DNA of 64,000 nt from Xylanimicrobium pachnodae JCM 13526 = NBRC 107786 (lineage in GTDB: Bacteria; Actinomycetota; Actinomycetes; Actinomycetales; Cellulomonadaceae), in assembly GCA_001592145.1 (NCBI GenBank), contig BCWJ01000018.1, positions 36,515 through 100,514 on the forward strand. The letters are read 5' to 3'. How positions within the stretch are numbered: the stretch's first letter is position 1; every line of letters begins with the position of its first letter. A model generated the notes under the pieces. It searched no databases. It saw only the letters and a program-made list of their open reading frames with translations, and was not told where the DNA came from. The position numbers were made by a program, and so were the translations under genes. Below, one piece after another: positions 18,023 through 26,675 of the stretch.

Positions 18023-18703
18023 TCAGCGCGCGTCGATCCGGTCGAGCTGGAGGTCGGCGATCCAGCCGGTGGCCAGGAGCGGCAGGCTCAGCCCCACGAG
18101 CGCCCCCAGCACCGGGACGAACCAGAACAGCGTCGCGAGCACGCCGAGCGTGACCAGCAGGGCCAGCGACGTCGGGAGCGTGGACGCGGGGACGAGCAGC
18201 AGGAACCGCCACACGCGCACCGGCCCGTCGTCGTACCGGCGCAGCACGGGGGCCAGGTAGGCGGCCGCGAGCACGGTGCACAGCCCGACGACGACGAGCC
18301 CTGCGGTGAGGGCGGCGCGCACCGGGCCGTTGACCACGCGGACCACGGCGAGGTCCAGGACGAGCAGCACGGCCACCACGGTGAGCGGGGCGCCCACCAG
18401 GTTGGCGCGCCGGAAGCCGGTGCGCCACGCCCGCCAGAAGTCGCGGCCCACCGCCGTGGGGGCGGTGCCCGCAGGCAGGCGTGCCAGGAGGCGGCCGGCG
18501 GCGTCGATCGAGGGGTGCCAGCCCAGGACGACGCCGCCTGCGAGGGTGCCGACCACGATGAGCACCTGCGCGAGCACCAGGTGCTCGGCCCAGCGCAGCA
18601 CGCCCATGATGCGCGCGGACCAGCCCAGGCCGACGCCGTCGGTGTCCGCCTCGGGGCGGCGCGCGGTACGGGCGCGGGCCATCTCAGCGCCCTGCCGGCT
18701 CAT
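18023..18703 (-). CDS. DUF624 (YesL-like) membrane protein
   Basis: 226 residues, strongly hydrophobic with about five membrane segments (AEHLVLAQVLIVVGTLAGGVVLG; VGAPLTVVAVLLVLDLAVVRVV; ALTAGLVVVGLCTVLAAAYLAP). The layout and position, at the end of a CUT1 sugar operon, fit DUF624/YesL proteins, which recur in polysaccharide-utilisation operons with no settled function. The ATG at 18703 overlaps the GH43 gene by 20 nt; a second ATG at 18682, just after the GH43 stop, is an equally possible start and neither has a strong ribosome binding site. Confidence 0.7.
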   Translation of the reverse strand: MSRQGAEMARARTARRPEADTDGVGLGWSARIMGVLRWAEHLVLAQVLIVVGTLAGGVVLGWHPSIDAAGRLLARLPAGTAPTAVGRDFWRAWRTGFRRANLVGAPLTVVAVLLVLDLAVVRVVNGPVRAALTAGLVVVGLCTVLAAAYLAPVLRRYDDGPVRVWRFLLLVPASTLPTSLALLVTLGVLATLFWFVPVLGALVGLSLPLLATGWIADLQLDRIDAR

Positions 18704-20150
18704 GAAGCTCGTGGGGCTCGTGGCGTGACCCGGAGACGGTGCGGCCGCGGTCGTCGACGGCGCAGAACGTCCAGGTGGGCCGCCCCTGCTCGGCGTCCCA
18801 TGCGGGCATCACGACGGCCTGCGCGCGAGCGCCCGACGGCCAGGTCCAGGAGAACCGTCCCTGACCGTGCGTGGCGACGTCGGTCACGTCGAGGGCCTGC
18901 GGACGGGTCGGCTGGACCTCACGCGGCGCGGCCGAGAGCTCCACGACGTCCCACGTCCCGGCGAGCACGCCCGCGTCGACGGGCCACCCGGCGCGGGGCG
19001 TGCGCTCGTGCGCGGTGCCCGCCCAGGGGCGCAGGCCCACCACCGGCCACCCGTCGGCGGTCCACGCGAGCAGGCGCGTCTGCACCCGGTGGCGGGTGGG
19101 GGCCTCGGCGTCCCGGACGTGGTGGACCAGAAACTGCCGGGTGCCGTCGGGCAGCTCCTCGGTCAGCACGGACGCGTGCCCGGGGGCGCGCAGCCCCGGC
19201 CCGCCGGGCAGGCGGTGGCCCGTGAGCACCGCGGTGCCCGCTGGTCCGGGGATGCCCGTTGCGGGGATGCCCTGTGCGTCGCCGGCGTCGTCGTCGCGCA
19301 GGTCGCGGCCGGTGCGGTCCCGGTACGGGCCCGTGACCTGGTCCGCGACCCCGGCGCGCAGGTGGTACGAGTCGAACAGGGAGTCCCAGGAGGCGATGAG
19401 CGCCCACCCGCCCTGGGGGCGGGAGAGCACGAACGCCCCCTCGATGGCGCCCTCGACGGCGGCGGGTCGCCGCGCGACGAGCGTGCCGGGTCCGGGGTGC
19501 GGGTCCCCGGGCTCCCGGCCGAGCGCGAGCCCGGTGGCGGGGTCCAGCGCGAGCACGTGCAGACCTCCGAAGAACGACCCGTAGACGAGCCAGTGCCGGG
19601 CGGGCTCGTCACCCGTGCCCTCGTTGCTCGGCTCGATGACGACGTTCGCGTCGATCGCGTTGGGGGCCCCGGACCCGTGGGGTGACAGGCCGGGCGTGAC
19701 GCCGTCGTGCGTGCTGGTGACCACCAGTCCGTGGTCCGTCCACGGCCCGCTCGGGTGGGGTGCGATGGCCAGGCCGATGGCGGAGGTGCGCGACCCGAAG
19801 GTGGAGGCCGACCAGTACATGCGCCACTGCGGTGGGCCGGACGGCCCGGGTACGCGGACCACCTCGGGCGCCCACAGCCCGCCGGCCCCGGTGTGGGCGT
19901 GGGCCGCCTCCGGCACGCCGGGCAACGCCCAGCCGTGGAACGTCCAGTCGACCAGGTCGGTGGATCGCCGCACCTGCACCCCGCCGCGCACGGGGCCGTC
20001 GGCCCAGGCGTCGGTGGAGAACAGCCAGTACGTGCCGTCGTCGTCGCGGACCACCGTGGGGTCGTGGGCGTGGTCGGCACCCCAGGCGGCCGTGTCAGGG
20101 GGTGTGCCAGTGAGCGTGCCGGGCGTGCCCCCGGCCAGGACCTCCGTCAT
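18684..20150 (-). CDS. Intracellular GH43 glycosidase (arabinanase/arabinofuranosidase type)
   Basis: 488 residues, no signal peptide. GH43 five-bladed propeller motifs: base Asp30 in HAHDPTVV, W-A-P-E-V-V, MYWSASTFGSRTSAIGLA, pKa-modulating Asp167 in NAIDANVV, and the likely acid Glu233 or Glu237 in VEGAIEGAFVL. A roughly 150-residue C-terminal region follows, resembling the beta-sandwich that ends many GH43 arabinanases. The start MTEVLAGG is 4 bp after the permease stop; the longer frame is a shadow. Probably acts on imported arabino-oligosaccharides; exact specificity (endo or exo) cannot be read from sequence. Confidence 0.85.
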   Translation of the reverse strand: MTEVLAGGTPGTLTGTPPDTAAWGADHAHDPTVVRDDDGTYWLFSTDAWADGPVRGGVQVRRSTDLVDWTFHGWALPGVPEAAHAHTGAGGLWAPEVVRVPGPSGPPQWRMYWSASTFGSRTSAIGLAIAPHPSGPWTDHGLVVTSTHDGVTPGLSPHGSGAPNAIDANVVIEPSNEGTGDEPARHWLVYGSFFGGLHVLALDPATGLALGREPGDPHPGPGTLVARRPAAVEGAIEGAFVLSRPQGGWALIASWDSLFDSYHLRAGVADQVTGPYRDRTGRDLRDDDAGDAQGIPATGIPGPAGTAVLTGHRLPGGPGLRAPGHASVLTEELPDGTRQFLVHHVRDAEAPTRHRVQTRLLAWTADGWPVVGLRPWAGTAHERTPRAGWPVDAGVLAGTWDVVELSAAPREVQPTRPQALDVTDVATHGQGRFSWTWPSGARAQAVVMPAWDAEQGRPTWTFCAVDDRGRTVSGSRHEPHELHEPAGR

Positions 20151-20154
20151 CGCC

Positions 20155-21054
20155 TCAGGCCTTGGTGCCGGTGAGTGCGACCGACGCGATGATCTGGCGC
20201 TGGAACACGATGAACACGATGAGGATCGGCAGCAGCGCCACGAACGACGCACCCATGATCAGGGGGTAGTCGCGCTGCGTGGCGTACTGGACGTTCAGGT
20301 TGGCGATGACCACCTGGAGCGTCTGCTTCTCCGGCGAGTTCAGGTAGAGGATCGGCGCGAGGTAGTCGTTCCACACGCCCATGAACCAGAGGATGAACTG
20401 GGCCGCGATGGCCGGGCGGATGAGCGGCATGATCAGCACCGTGAAGATGCGGAAGTAGGACGCGCCGTCGATCTTCGCGGCCTCGATGAGCGAGTCGGGA
20501 ACGGTCTCCAGGTACTGCCGGATGAAGAAGATCATGATGATGTTGCCGAACAGCAACGGCACGATCAGCGGCAGCAGGGTGTCCACCCAGTGCAAGCGGG
20601 AGAACATCACGAACTGCGGGATCATCACGGTCGGGTACGGGATCATGAGCCCGGACAGCAGGCCCAGGAAGATCGCGTTCTTGAACGGCAGCCGCAGCTT
20701 GGCCAGGGCGAACGCGGCGAGCGCCGAGGTGAAGGATCCGATCACGGTCACGGTGGTGGCCACGATGAAGCTGTTCTTGAAGCCCGAGAGGATGGGCGCG
20801 TCGGACCACATGCGTACGAACGTGTCCCATTGCGGGACCTCGGGCCACAGGATGGGCGGCAGGGCGAAGACCTCGGCCTTCGTCTTGATCGCCGTCGTGA
20901 ACATCCACAGCAGCGGTGCGGCCATCACGACGGCGAAGATCGCGAGGACGACGAACAGCACGGTGTTGACGGTGCGGCTCTCGGTGCGCACGTGGTGGTG
21001 CACCTGCCGGGTGCTCCGCGCTGCGGGACGGGTGAGGGTGGGAATCGCAGTCAT
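20155..21054 (-). CDS. CUT1 sugar permease, MalG/AraQ type, cluster 2
   Basis: 299 residues. Multiple membrane segments beginning with TVLFVVLAIFAVVMAAPLLWMFTTAIK and the EAA loop SLIEAAKIDGASYFRIFTVLIMPLIRP; ends IIASVALTGTKA, the usual MalG-type tail. Ten bp after the partner permease and 4 bp before the GH43 gene, so part of the operon lipoprotein-permease-permease-GH43-DUF624. Confidence 0.92.
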   Translation of the reverse strand: MTAIPTLTRPAARSTRQVHHHVRTESRTVNTVLFVVLAIFAVVMAAPLLWMFTTAIKTKAEVFALPPILWPEVPQWDTFVRMWSDAPILSGFKNSFIVATTVTVIGSFTSALAAFALAKLRLPFKNAIFLGLLSGLMIPYPTVMIPQFVMFSRLHWVDTLLPLIVPLLFGNIIMIFFIRQYLETVPDSLIEAAKIDGASYFRIFTVLIMPLIRPAIAAQFILWFMGVWNDYLAPILYLNSPEKQTLQVVIANLNVQYATQRDYPLIMGASFVALLPILIVFIVFQRQIIASVALTGTKA

Positions 21055-21064
21055 GGTCGGGGCC

Positions 21065-22033
21065 TCACTCGATGCTGAAGCTGTTGCGCCGGTTGAGGCG
21101 GAACTGGATGACGGTGATCACGAACACGATGAGGCCCAGCGCGATCGCCATGGCCGTCGCGTAGCCCATCTGCTGGTACTTGAAGGCCTTGCGCCAGATG
21201 TACCAGACGACGGATGCGGAGCTGAACTCGGGCCCGCCCGTCGGGGTCATGATGTTGATCTCGGTGAAGATCTGCGCGCCGGCGATGATGTTGGTCACCA
21301 CCAGGAAGAACGTCACCGGGCGGACCATGGGCAGCGTGATCGAGCGGAACTTCTGGAATGCGCCGGCGCCGTCGAGCGATGCGGCCTCGTAGAGGGACGT
21401 GGGCACCGACTGGATCGCGGCCAGGTACAGGAGCATCGAGTACCCGAGACCCTTCCACACGGCCATGATGATGATCGCGGGCTTGACGGTGGCGGTGTTC
21501 TGCAGCCAGTCGGGGCCCTCGATGCCGAACCAGGCGAGCACCTGGTTCACGAGCCCGAAGTCGCCGTTGTACGCGAACTGCCACACGATGGCGATCGCGG
21601 CGAGCGACGAGACCACCGGGATGTAGTAGATCGTGCGGAACGCGGTGCGGCCGGGGATCTTCCGGTTGAGCGCGATGGCGAGCAGGAGCGAGAGCACCAG
21701 CCCGATCGGGATGCCGATCATGTAGAAGAACGTGTTCCACAGGCTCTTGAGGAAGTACTCGTCCTGGAACAGCGAGACGTAGTTCTTCAGGCCCACGAAC
21801 CGCATCGGGCCCAGGCCGTTCCAGCTGGTCAGGGACGCATAGGCGGCGAACAGGATCGGGTACAGCGTGAAGGCCAGGAACCCGATGACGGGCGGGGCCA
21901 CGAACGCCAGCGCCCAGCGGTGCTCGACGCGGTGGAGCCGGTTGCGATCACGCTTGCTGCGCGTCGTCGGCGGGGTGTCCGCACGGGGTTCGGCCGGCAC
22001 GGCGATGGCCTCGGGGGCCGGGCTTCGCGACAT
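21065..22033 (-). CDS. CUT1 sugar permease, MalF/AraP type, cluster 2
   Basis: 322 residues. After a basic tail the first membrane segment is WALAFVAPPVIGFLAFTLYPILFAAYAS; the EAA loop is SLYEAASLDGAGAFQKFRSITLPMVRP. GAGAGGACG precedes the ATG. A 14-bp perfect hairpin lies between this gene and the upstream lipoprotein gene (22073-22104), which could lower permease relative to lipoprotein expression. Confidence 0.92.
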   Translation of the reverse strand: MSRSPAPEAIAVPAEPRADTPPTTRSKRDRNRLHRVEHRWALAFVAPPVIGFLAFTLYPILFAAYASLTSWNGLGPMRFVGLKNYVSLFQDEYFLKSLWNTFFYMIGIPIGLVLSLLLAIALNRKIPGRTAFRTIYYIPVVSSLAAIAIVWQFAYNGDFGLVNQVLAWFGIEGPDWLQNTATVKPAIIIMAVWKGLGYSMLLYLAAIQSVPTSLYEAASLDGAGAFQKFRSITLPMVRPVTFFLVVTNIIAGAQIFTEINIMTPTGGPEFSSASVVWYIWRKAFKYQQMGYATAMAIALGLIVFVITVIQFRLNRRNSFSIE

Positions 22034-22072
22034 CGCGACGTCCTCTCGTTCTCATGACTGGCAGAGGCGGTG

Positions 22073-22104
22073 CGTGGTGGCCCGGGCGCACCCGGGCCAC
22101 CACG
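22073..22104 (-). promoter_or_regulatory. Intercistronic hairpin between lipoprotein and permease genes
   Basis: CGTGGTGGCCCGGG (22073-22086) pairs perfectly with CCCGGGCCACCACG (22091-22104) over a 4-nt loop, in the 79-bp gap after the lipoprotein stop. Such hairpins often stabilise the upstream message or attenuate downstream genes so that binding protein exceeds permease; here that is inferred from position only. Confidence 0.65.
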
Positions 22105-22112
22105 GGTCACGC

Positions 22113-23465
22113 TCAGCCGGCGCTGGCCGCCTGCTTGGCGTTCTCGATGGACTCGTCGAGCAGCGCCTGCATCTTGGGCTGCTCCGCGGCCAGGTAGTCG
22201 GCGGCGGTCTGCTTGCCGTCGAGCACGGGCTGGATGTTGGTCCACAGCTCGTCGTACCACTCGGCGCCGTAGGTGAACGCGGCCGGCATGGCGCGGCCGT
22301 AGTCCTGCACGATGTCGAGGAACTCCTGGCGGTTGGCCGGCTCGGCGTCCGCCTCTCCGGCCCAGTCCTGCGCGACGTCGATGAGGTTCGGGATCTGGAT
22401 GTTCGCGTCCACCAGCGTCTGCATGGCGTCAGGGTCGGCCGAGAGGTAGGTCGCGAGCTTGACGGCGTCGTCGGGGTACTTGGTCGTGTTGGACACGCCG
22501 ATGCCGAGGGAGCCCACCCAGGTGGCCGGGCCGGCGTCGCCGACGGTCGGCCAGGGGATCAGGTCGTAGTCGAAGTCCAGGTCGTTGTACGTGGAGACGT
22601 CCCACGGGCCCACCGGGAAGAACGCGATCTGGCCGGCCATCCAGCGCTGGTAGGTGTCGAGCGTCGCGGCGTCGGCGGCCGACGGCGTGACGGCGTCGAC
22701 GTTCGTGAGGTCGGCGAACTTCTGGAGGGCCTCCGCGAACTCGGGGGTGTCGACCGTGACCTTGGTGTGGTCCTCGTTGGTCCAGTCGCCGCCGTTGCTC
22801 CACACCATCGACTGCAGGTTCCACGTGACGTTGAGGCCCGTGCCCCACTGGTCGATGGTGCCGTCACCGTCGGTGTCCGTGGTGAGCTGCTTGCAGATGT
22901 CGACGAACTCGTCCCAGGTCAGGGGCGTGTCCTTGTCGGGCAGCGGGATCCCCGCGGCCTCCAGCATCGTCTTGTTGTACCCGAAGGAGAACGGCCCGAC
23001 GTCCTTGGGCAGGCCGTAGAGCCGGCCGTCGGAGGTGCCCTGGACGGTGCCGTCGTAGCGGTAGGAGTCGACGCCGTAGGGCCAGATGTTGTCGAGGTCG
23101 ACGCCGGAGTCGGCCACGGCGTCGGTGATGTCCATGAGGACGCCCGAGGCGACGTACGACTGCAGGCTGGCCTGCTCGATGTAGAAGACGTCGGGCACGT
23201 TGTTGCCGGCGACGGCCGCCTGGAGCTTGGTCGCGTACTGGTCGGCGTCGGTGACGATCATCTTGACCTTGACGCCGGTGTCGGCCGTGTACTTGTCGAT
23301 GGCCGCCTGGTACGCCGTCTTCTCGTCCGCGCCGCCACGGAACATGAAGGTGATCTCCTTCGTGCCCCCGGCATCGCTTGCGTCGCTGCTGGACGAACAC
23401 GCTGTCAGTGCGGTCGCGCTCACCAGCGCGACGATCGCCGTGGCGGCGATCTTCTTCCTGTTCAT
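22113..23465 (-). CDS. CUT1 sugar-binding lipoprotein, cluster 2
   Basis: 450 residues. The signal peptide ends in lipobox ALTAC (Cys23); then SSSSDASDAGGTKEITFMFRGG opens the family 1 solute-binding domain (PDVFYIEQASLQSYVASGVLMDIT; WTNEDHTKVTVDTPEFAEAL). First gene of the second CUT1 operon; AGG lies 6-8 nt upstream of the ATG. The promoter region upstream has two tandem set B sites. Likely ligand: arabino-oligosaccharides, from context. Confidence 0.92.
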   Translation of the reverse strand: MNRKKIAATAIVALVSATALTACSSSSDASDAGGTKEITFMFRGGADEKTAYQAAIDKYTADTGVKVKMIVTDADQYATKLQAAVAGNNVPDVFYIEQASLQSYVASGVLMDITDAVADSGVDLDNIWPYGVDSYRYDGTVQGTSDGRLYGLPKDVGPFSFGYNKTMLEAAGIPLPDKDTPLTWDEFVDICKQLTTDTDGDGTIDQWGTGLNVTWNLQSMVWSNGGDWTNEDHTKVTVDTPEFAEALQKFADLTNVDAVTPSAADAATLDTYQRWMAGQIAFFPVGPWDVSTYNDLDFDYDLIPWPTVGDAGPATWVGSLGIGVSNTTKYPDDAVKLATYLSADPDAMQTLVDANIQIPNLIDVAQDWAGEADAEPANRQEFLDIVQDYGRAMPAAFTYGAEWYDELWTNIQPVLDGKQTAADYLAAEQPKMQALLDESIENAKQAASAG

Positions 23466-23629
23466 GGGAGCCTGCCTTTCCGGTGGTCGGTCCGGAACGG
23501 TCGTGGACGGAGCGCGGCCCAGCTCGGCGTCTGCCGGGCCAGGGGATCTGACGGTTCGGTGCTGCCGTGCCTCCGGGCCGTCGTCCCGCTGGTCGTCATT
23601 GACCTTCCGATGATGTCGATGGAGTGAAT

Positions 23630-23656
23630 CTACAACGTTGATCTACAACGTTGCAC
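23630..23656. promoter_or_regulatory. Tandem set B operators upstream of CUT1 cluster 2
   Basis: CTACAACGTTGATC (23630-23643) and CTACAACGTTGCAC (23643-23656) are two directly repeated set B left halves with weaker right halves, spaced 13 bp. The arrangement suggests cooperative binding or a tighter response than the single sites elsewhere. Confidence 0.7.
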
Positions 23657-23807
23657 AACATGGCACGGCGGGTCGCGATCGGTCAAGCAACGATCTGGTC
23701 ACGATGCGGGCGACGCCGCGACCCAGCCGACCGTGCGCCCCGCGGACCTCTTGCTTTACCGCGTGCCGGTGACGTTGACGAACGGCGCGATGTGCTGCAA
23801 GGTACCT

Positions 23808-23821
23808 CTACAACGATGTAG
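23808..23821. promoter_or_regulatory. Set B operator upstream of the second GH51 gene
   Basis: CTACAACGATGTAG matches the set B palindrome except at one central position, 95 bp before the GH51 start. Confidence 0.75.
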
Positions 23822-23916
23822 ATCCCGCCCGGAGTGGCACTGACGGAACGGTCCGCCAGCGGCCACGTTCCCGGGATCCGGCGCGCACCCAGGCACCACC
23901 GACAGGAGCACCCAGC

Positions 23917-25431
23917 ATGATCCCCGTCAGCATCACCCTCGACCCGGCGTTCCGCGTGGGCCCCGTGCGCCGCCGCACCTTCGGGTCCTTCGTCGAGCAC
24001 CTGGGCCGGTGCGTCTACACCGGCATCCACGACCCGTCCCACCCCACCGCCGACGGCGACGGGTTCCGCAAGGACGTCGTCGAGCTCACCCGCGAGCTCG
24101 GCGTCAGCACCGTGCGGTACCCCGGCGGCAACTTCGTCTCCGGGTACCGGTGGGAGGACGGCGTCGGCCCGGTCGAGCAGCGCCCCCGGCGGCTCGACCT
24201 CGCGTGGCACTCCACCGACCCCAACACCGTGGGCGTCGACGAGTTCGTGCGCTGGACCCGATCGGCCGACGTCGAGCCGATGATGGCGGTCAACCTGGGC
24301 ACGCGCGGCGTGCAGGAGGCGCTCGACCTGCTGGAGTACTGCAACGTCAAGGGCGGCACCTACTGGTCCGACCTGCGCCGCGCCAACGGTTCGCCCGAGC
24401 CGCACGACATCCGGATGTGGTGCCTGGGCAACGAGATGGACGGCCCCTGGCAGATCGGCCACAAGACGGCCTACGAGTACGGCCGGCTCGCCACCGAGAC
24501 CGCGCGCGCGATGCGCATGATCCAGCCCGATCTCGAGCTCGTGGCGTGCGGGTCCTCCGGCGTGCCCATCCCCACGTTCGGCGAGTGGGAGCAGATCGTG
24601 CTGGGCGAGGCGTACGAGTACGTCGACCTGATCTCCGCCCACGCCTACTACTGGGAGGAGGACGGCGACCTGGGCTCGTTCCTCGCCTCCGCGACGGACA
24701 TGGACCACTTCATCGAGTCGGTCTCCGCCACCGCGGACGCCGTGCGCGCGCACAAGAAGGTGTCCAAGCGCATCAACATCTCGTTCGACGAGTGGAACGT
24801 CTGGTACCAGCACCGCGCCGAGTCCCAGCCGCCGACGGGTGACGACTGGCCCGTCGCACCCGTGCTGCTCGAGGACAGGTACAACGTCGCGGATGCCGTC
24901 GTCGTGGGCAACCTGCTCATCTCGTTGCTGCGGCACACCGACCGCGTGCACGCGGCGTCGCTCGCCCAGCTCGTCAACGTCATCGCGCCGATCATGACCG
25001 AGCCCGGCGGCCGCGCCTGGAAGCAGACGATCTTCCACCCGTTCGCGCAGGCTTCGCGGTACGCCCGCGGCGACGTGCTGCGCGTCGCCCTCGACGTCGC
25101 CACCTACGAGACCGCGAAGTTCGGGGACGCCGCCCTCGCCGACGCCGTCGCCACGTACGACGCCGAGACCGGCGAGGTCGCGCTGTTCGCCGTCAACCGT
25201 TCGACGACGCAGCCCGCGCTGCTCGACGTCGACCTCCGCGCGATCCCCGGCCTGGAGCTGGTCGAGGCCAGCACGCTCGCCAACCCCGACCACCAGTGGC
25301 AGGCCACCGCGGACGACGACTTCTCGGTCGCGCCGCGCGCCAACGCGACCGCTCAGGTGGCCGACGGCCGCCTCCGCGTCGAGGTGCCGCCGGTGTCCTG
25401 GAACGTCGTGCGCCTCGCGGTGCGCGCGTGA
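23917..25431 (+). CDS. abfA: GH51 alpha-L-arabinofuranosidase, copy 2
   Basis: 504 residues, intracellular. Acid/base Glu173 in CLGNEMDGPW and nucleophile Glu292 in SFDEWNVWYQ sit at the same positions as in copy 1 (9160-10671). Long stretches agree between the two (VRYPGGNFVSGYRWEDG; RLDLAWHSTDPNTVGVDEF; LAQLVNVIAPIMTE), so they are clear paralogues. GGAG lies 8 nt before the ATG. Overlaps the downstream GH43 gene by GTGA, and is preceded by a set B operator. Confidence 0.95.
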   Translation: MIPVSITLDPAFRVGPVRRRTFGSFVEHLGRCVYTGIHDPSHPTADGDGFRKDVVELTRELGVSTVRYPGGNFVSGYRWEDGVGPVEQRPRRLDLAWHSTDPNTVGVDEFVRWTRSADVEPMMAVNLGTRGVQEALDLLEYCNVKGGTYWSDLRRANGSPEPHDIRMWCLGNEMDGPWQIGHKTAYEYGRLATETARAMRMIQPDLELVACGSSGVPIPTFGEWEQIVLGEAYEYVDLISAHAYYWEEDGDLGSFLASATDMDHFIESVSATADAVRAHKKVSKRINISFDEWNVWYQHRAESQPPTGDDWPVAPVLLEDRYNVADAVVVGNLLISLLRHTDRVHAASLAQLVNVIAPIMTEPGGRAWKQTIFHPFAQASRYARGDVLRVALDVATYETAKFGDAALADAVATYDAETGEVALFAVNRSTTQPALLDVDLRAIPGLELVEASTLANPDHQWQATADDDFSVAPRANATAQVADGRLRVEVPPVSWNVVRLAVRA

Positions 25432-26570
25432 CACGGCGGCCCGCGGCCCCGGCGGCCGCCGCCACGCAGGCCGGCGCCACCGGTGCCGCGGGCCGTTCAC
25501 CCCGGCGACGCCGCGCCGTCGTCGCGATCTCGGCCGTCGTCGCCGTCGCGGCGGTCGCCGCGCTCGCGGTCGTCGGCCTGCGCTGGTTCGGGGCCGACGA
25601 CGCACCGGCGGCGACCGCGCTGGACGTGACCGGTGACCTGCATACGCACGACCCGGCGCTCGTCGCCGGGGGCGAGGGCGAGCCCTGGTATGTGTTCTCG
25701 ACGGGCGACGTGCGCGTGGGCCTGGGCTCGCCGCAGGTGCGCCGGTCCGACGACGGCGGGGTCACGTGGGAGGACGCCGGCACGGTGTGGACGGCAGCCA
25801 CCCGCCCCGAGTGGGTCTACGACCTGGTGCCGGGCGTCACGAACTTCTGGGCTCCCGAGGTCGTGGAGCACGACGGCACCTGGTACCTCTACTACGCGGC
25901 GTCGACCTTCGGGTCGAACACCTCCGTCATCGGGCTCATGACCAACACGACGCTGGACCCGGACGATCCGGACTACGCGTGGGTGGACCGGGGCGAGGTG
26001 GTGCGCTCCACGGTGGGCCAGGACAACTTCAACGCCATCGACCCGGCCGTGATCACCGCCGACGACGGCACGCCGTGGATGGCGTTCGGCTCGTTCTGGG
26101 GCGGCATCCAGCTTGTCGAGCTCTCGTGGCCCGACGGCAAGCCGGTCGCGGGGTCCGAGCCCGTGACGATCGCCAGCCGGATCGGGTCGCCCAACGCGAT
26201 CGAGGCGCCCTCCCTCGTGGAGCACGACGGCTGGTACTACCTGTTCTTCTCGCGCGACTCGTGCTGTCAGGGCACCGACTCGACGTACAACGTCGCCGTG
26301 GGCCGTTCGCGGGACATCACGGGCCCGTACGTTGACGACCAGGGCAGGGACCTGACCGCCGACGGCGGGCTGTCGCTCCTGACCACGCTCGGCGACATGG
26401 TCGGCCCGGGCGGGCAGTCGTACTCGCACGGCTACCTCGCGTTCCACTACTACGACGCGACCGCGGGCGGCGACTTCCGGCTGGAGATCCGCAGGCTCGC
26501 CTGGACGGACGACGGCTGGCCCGTCGCCTGGACCGCCGGCGAGCTCGCGCAGCGGGCTGGCTCGAACTAA
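25428..26570 (+). CDS. Membrane-anchored or secreted GH43 endo-alpha-1,5-L-arabinanase
   Basis: 380 residues from a GTG overlapping the GH51 stop (GTGA). A basic cytoplasmic stretch (RSPRRRR, to residue 29) and one hydrophobic segment (about 30-51) give an uncleaved anchor or a long signal peptide, placing the enzyme outside. GH43 catalytic triad: Asp75 in LHTHDPAL, Asp205 in NAIDPAV, Glu259 in NAIEAPSL, the pattern of endo-arabinanases; also FWAPEVVEHDGTWYLYYAASTFGSNTS. It would cut arabinan backbone into oligosaccharides for the two CUT1 importers. The frame is open upstream of 25428 only within the GH51 gene. Confidence 0.88.
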   Translation: MTRRPAAPAAAATQAGATGAAGRSPRRRRAVVAISAVVAVAAVAALAVVGLRWFGADDAPAATALDVTGDLHTHDPALVAGGEGEPWYVFSTGDVRVGLGSPQVRRSDDGGVTWEDAGTVWTAATRPEWVYDLVPGVTNFWAPEVVEHDGTWYLYYAASTFGSNTSVIGLMTNTTLDPDDPDYAWVDRGEVVRSTVGQDNFNAIDPAVITADDGTPWMAFGSFWGGIQLVELSWPDGKPVAGSEPVTIASRIGSPNAIEAPSLVEHDGWYYLFFSRDSCCQGTDSTYNVAVGRSRDITGPYVDDQGRDLTADGGLSLLTTLGDMVGPGGQSYSHGYLAFHYYDATAGGDFRLEIRRLAWTDDGWPVAWTAGELAQRAGSN

Positions 26571-26675
26571 GCCCGCTCGCCGACGCTCGCCGCTCGCCGA
26601 CGCTCGCCGCTCGACGCCGCTCACCGCGTGGGGCGCGGTGTGCCGGACCCGGATCGTCGGTCCTGGACGGCCCCC

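Larger units (their letters stand above)
23466..23916. other. Divergent control region between CUT1 cluster 2 and the GH51-GH43 pair
   Basis: 451 bp with no convincing gene. It contains two tandem set B sites (23630-23656) toward the minus-strand operon and one (23808-23821) toward the plus-strand GH51. The 165 bp between the tandem sites and the lipoprotein start imply a fairly long leader or a promoter nearer the gene. Confidence 0.7.

Noticed and set aside
23683..25605. 640-codon open frame antisense to the second GH51 gene
   Set aside because: Composition and location show it mirrors the GH51 codons; no ribosome binding site or family motif.
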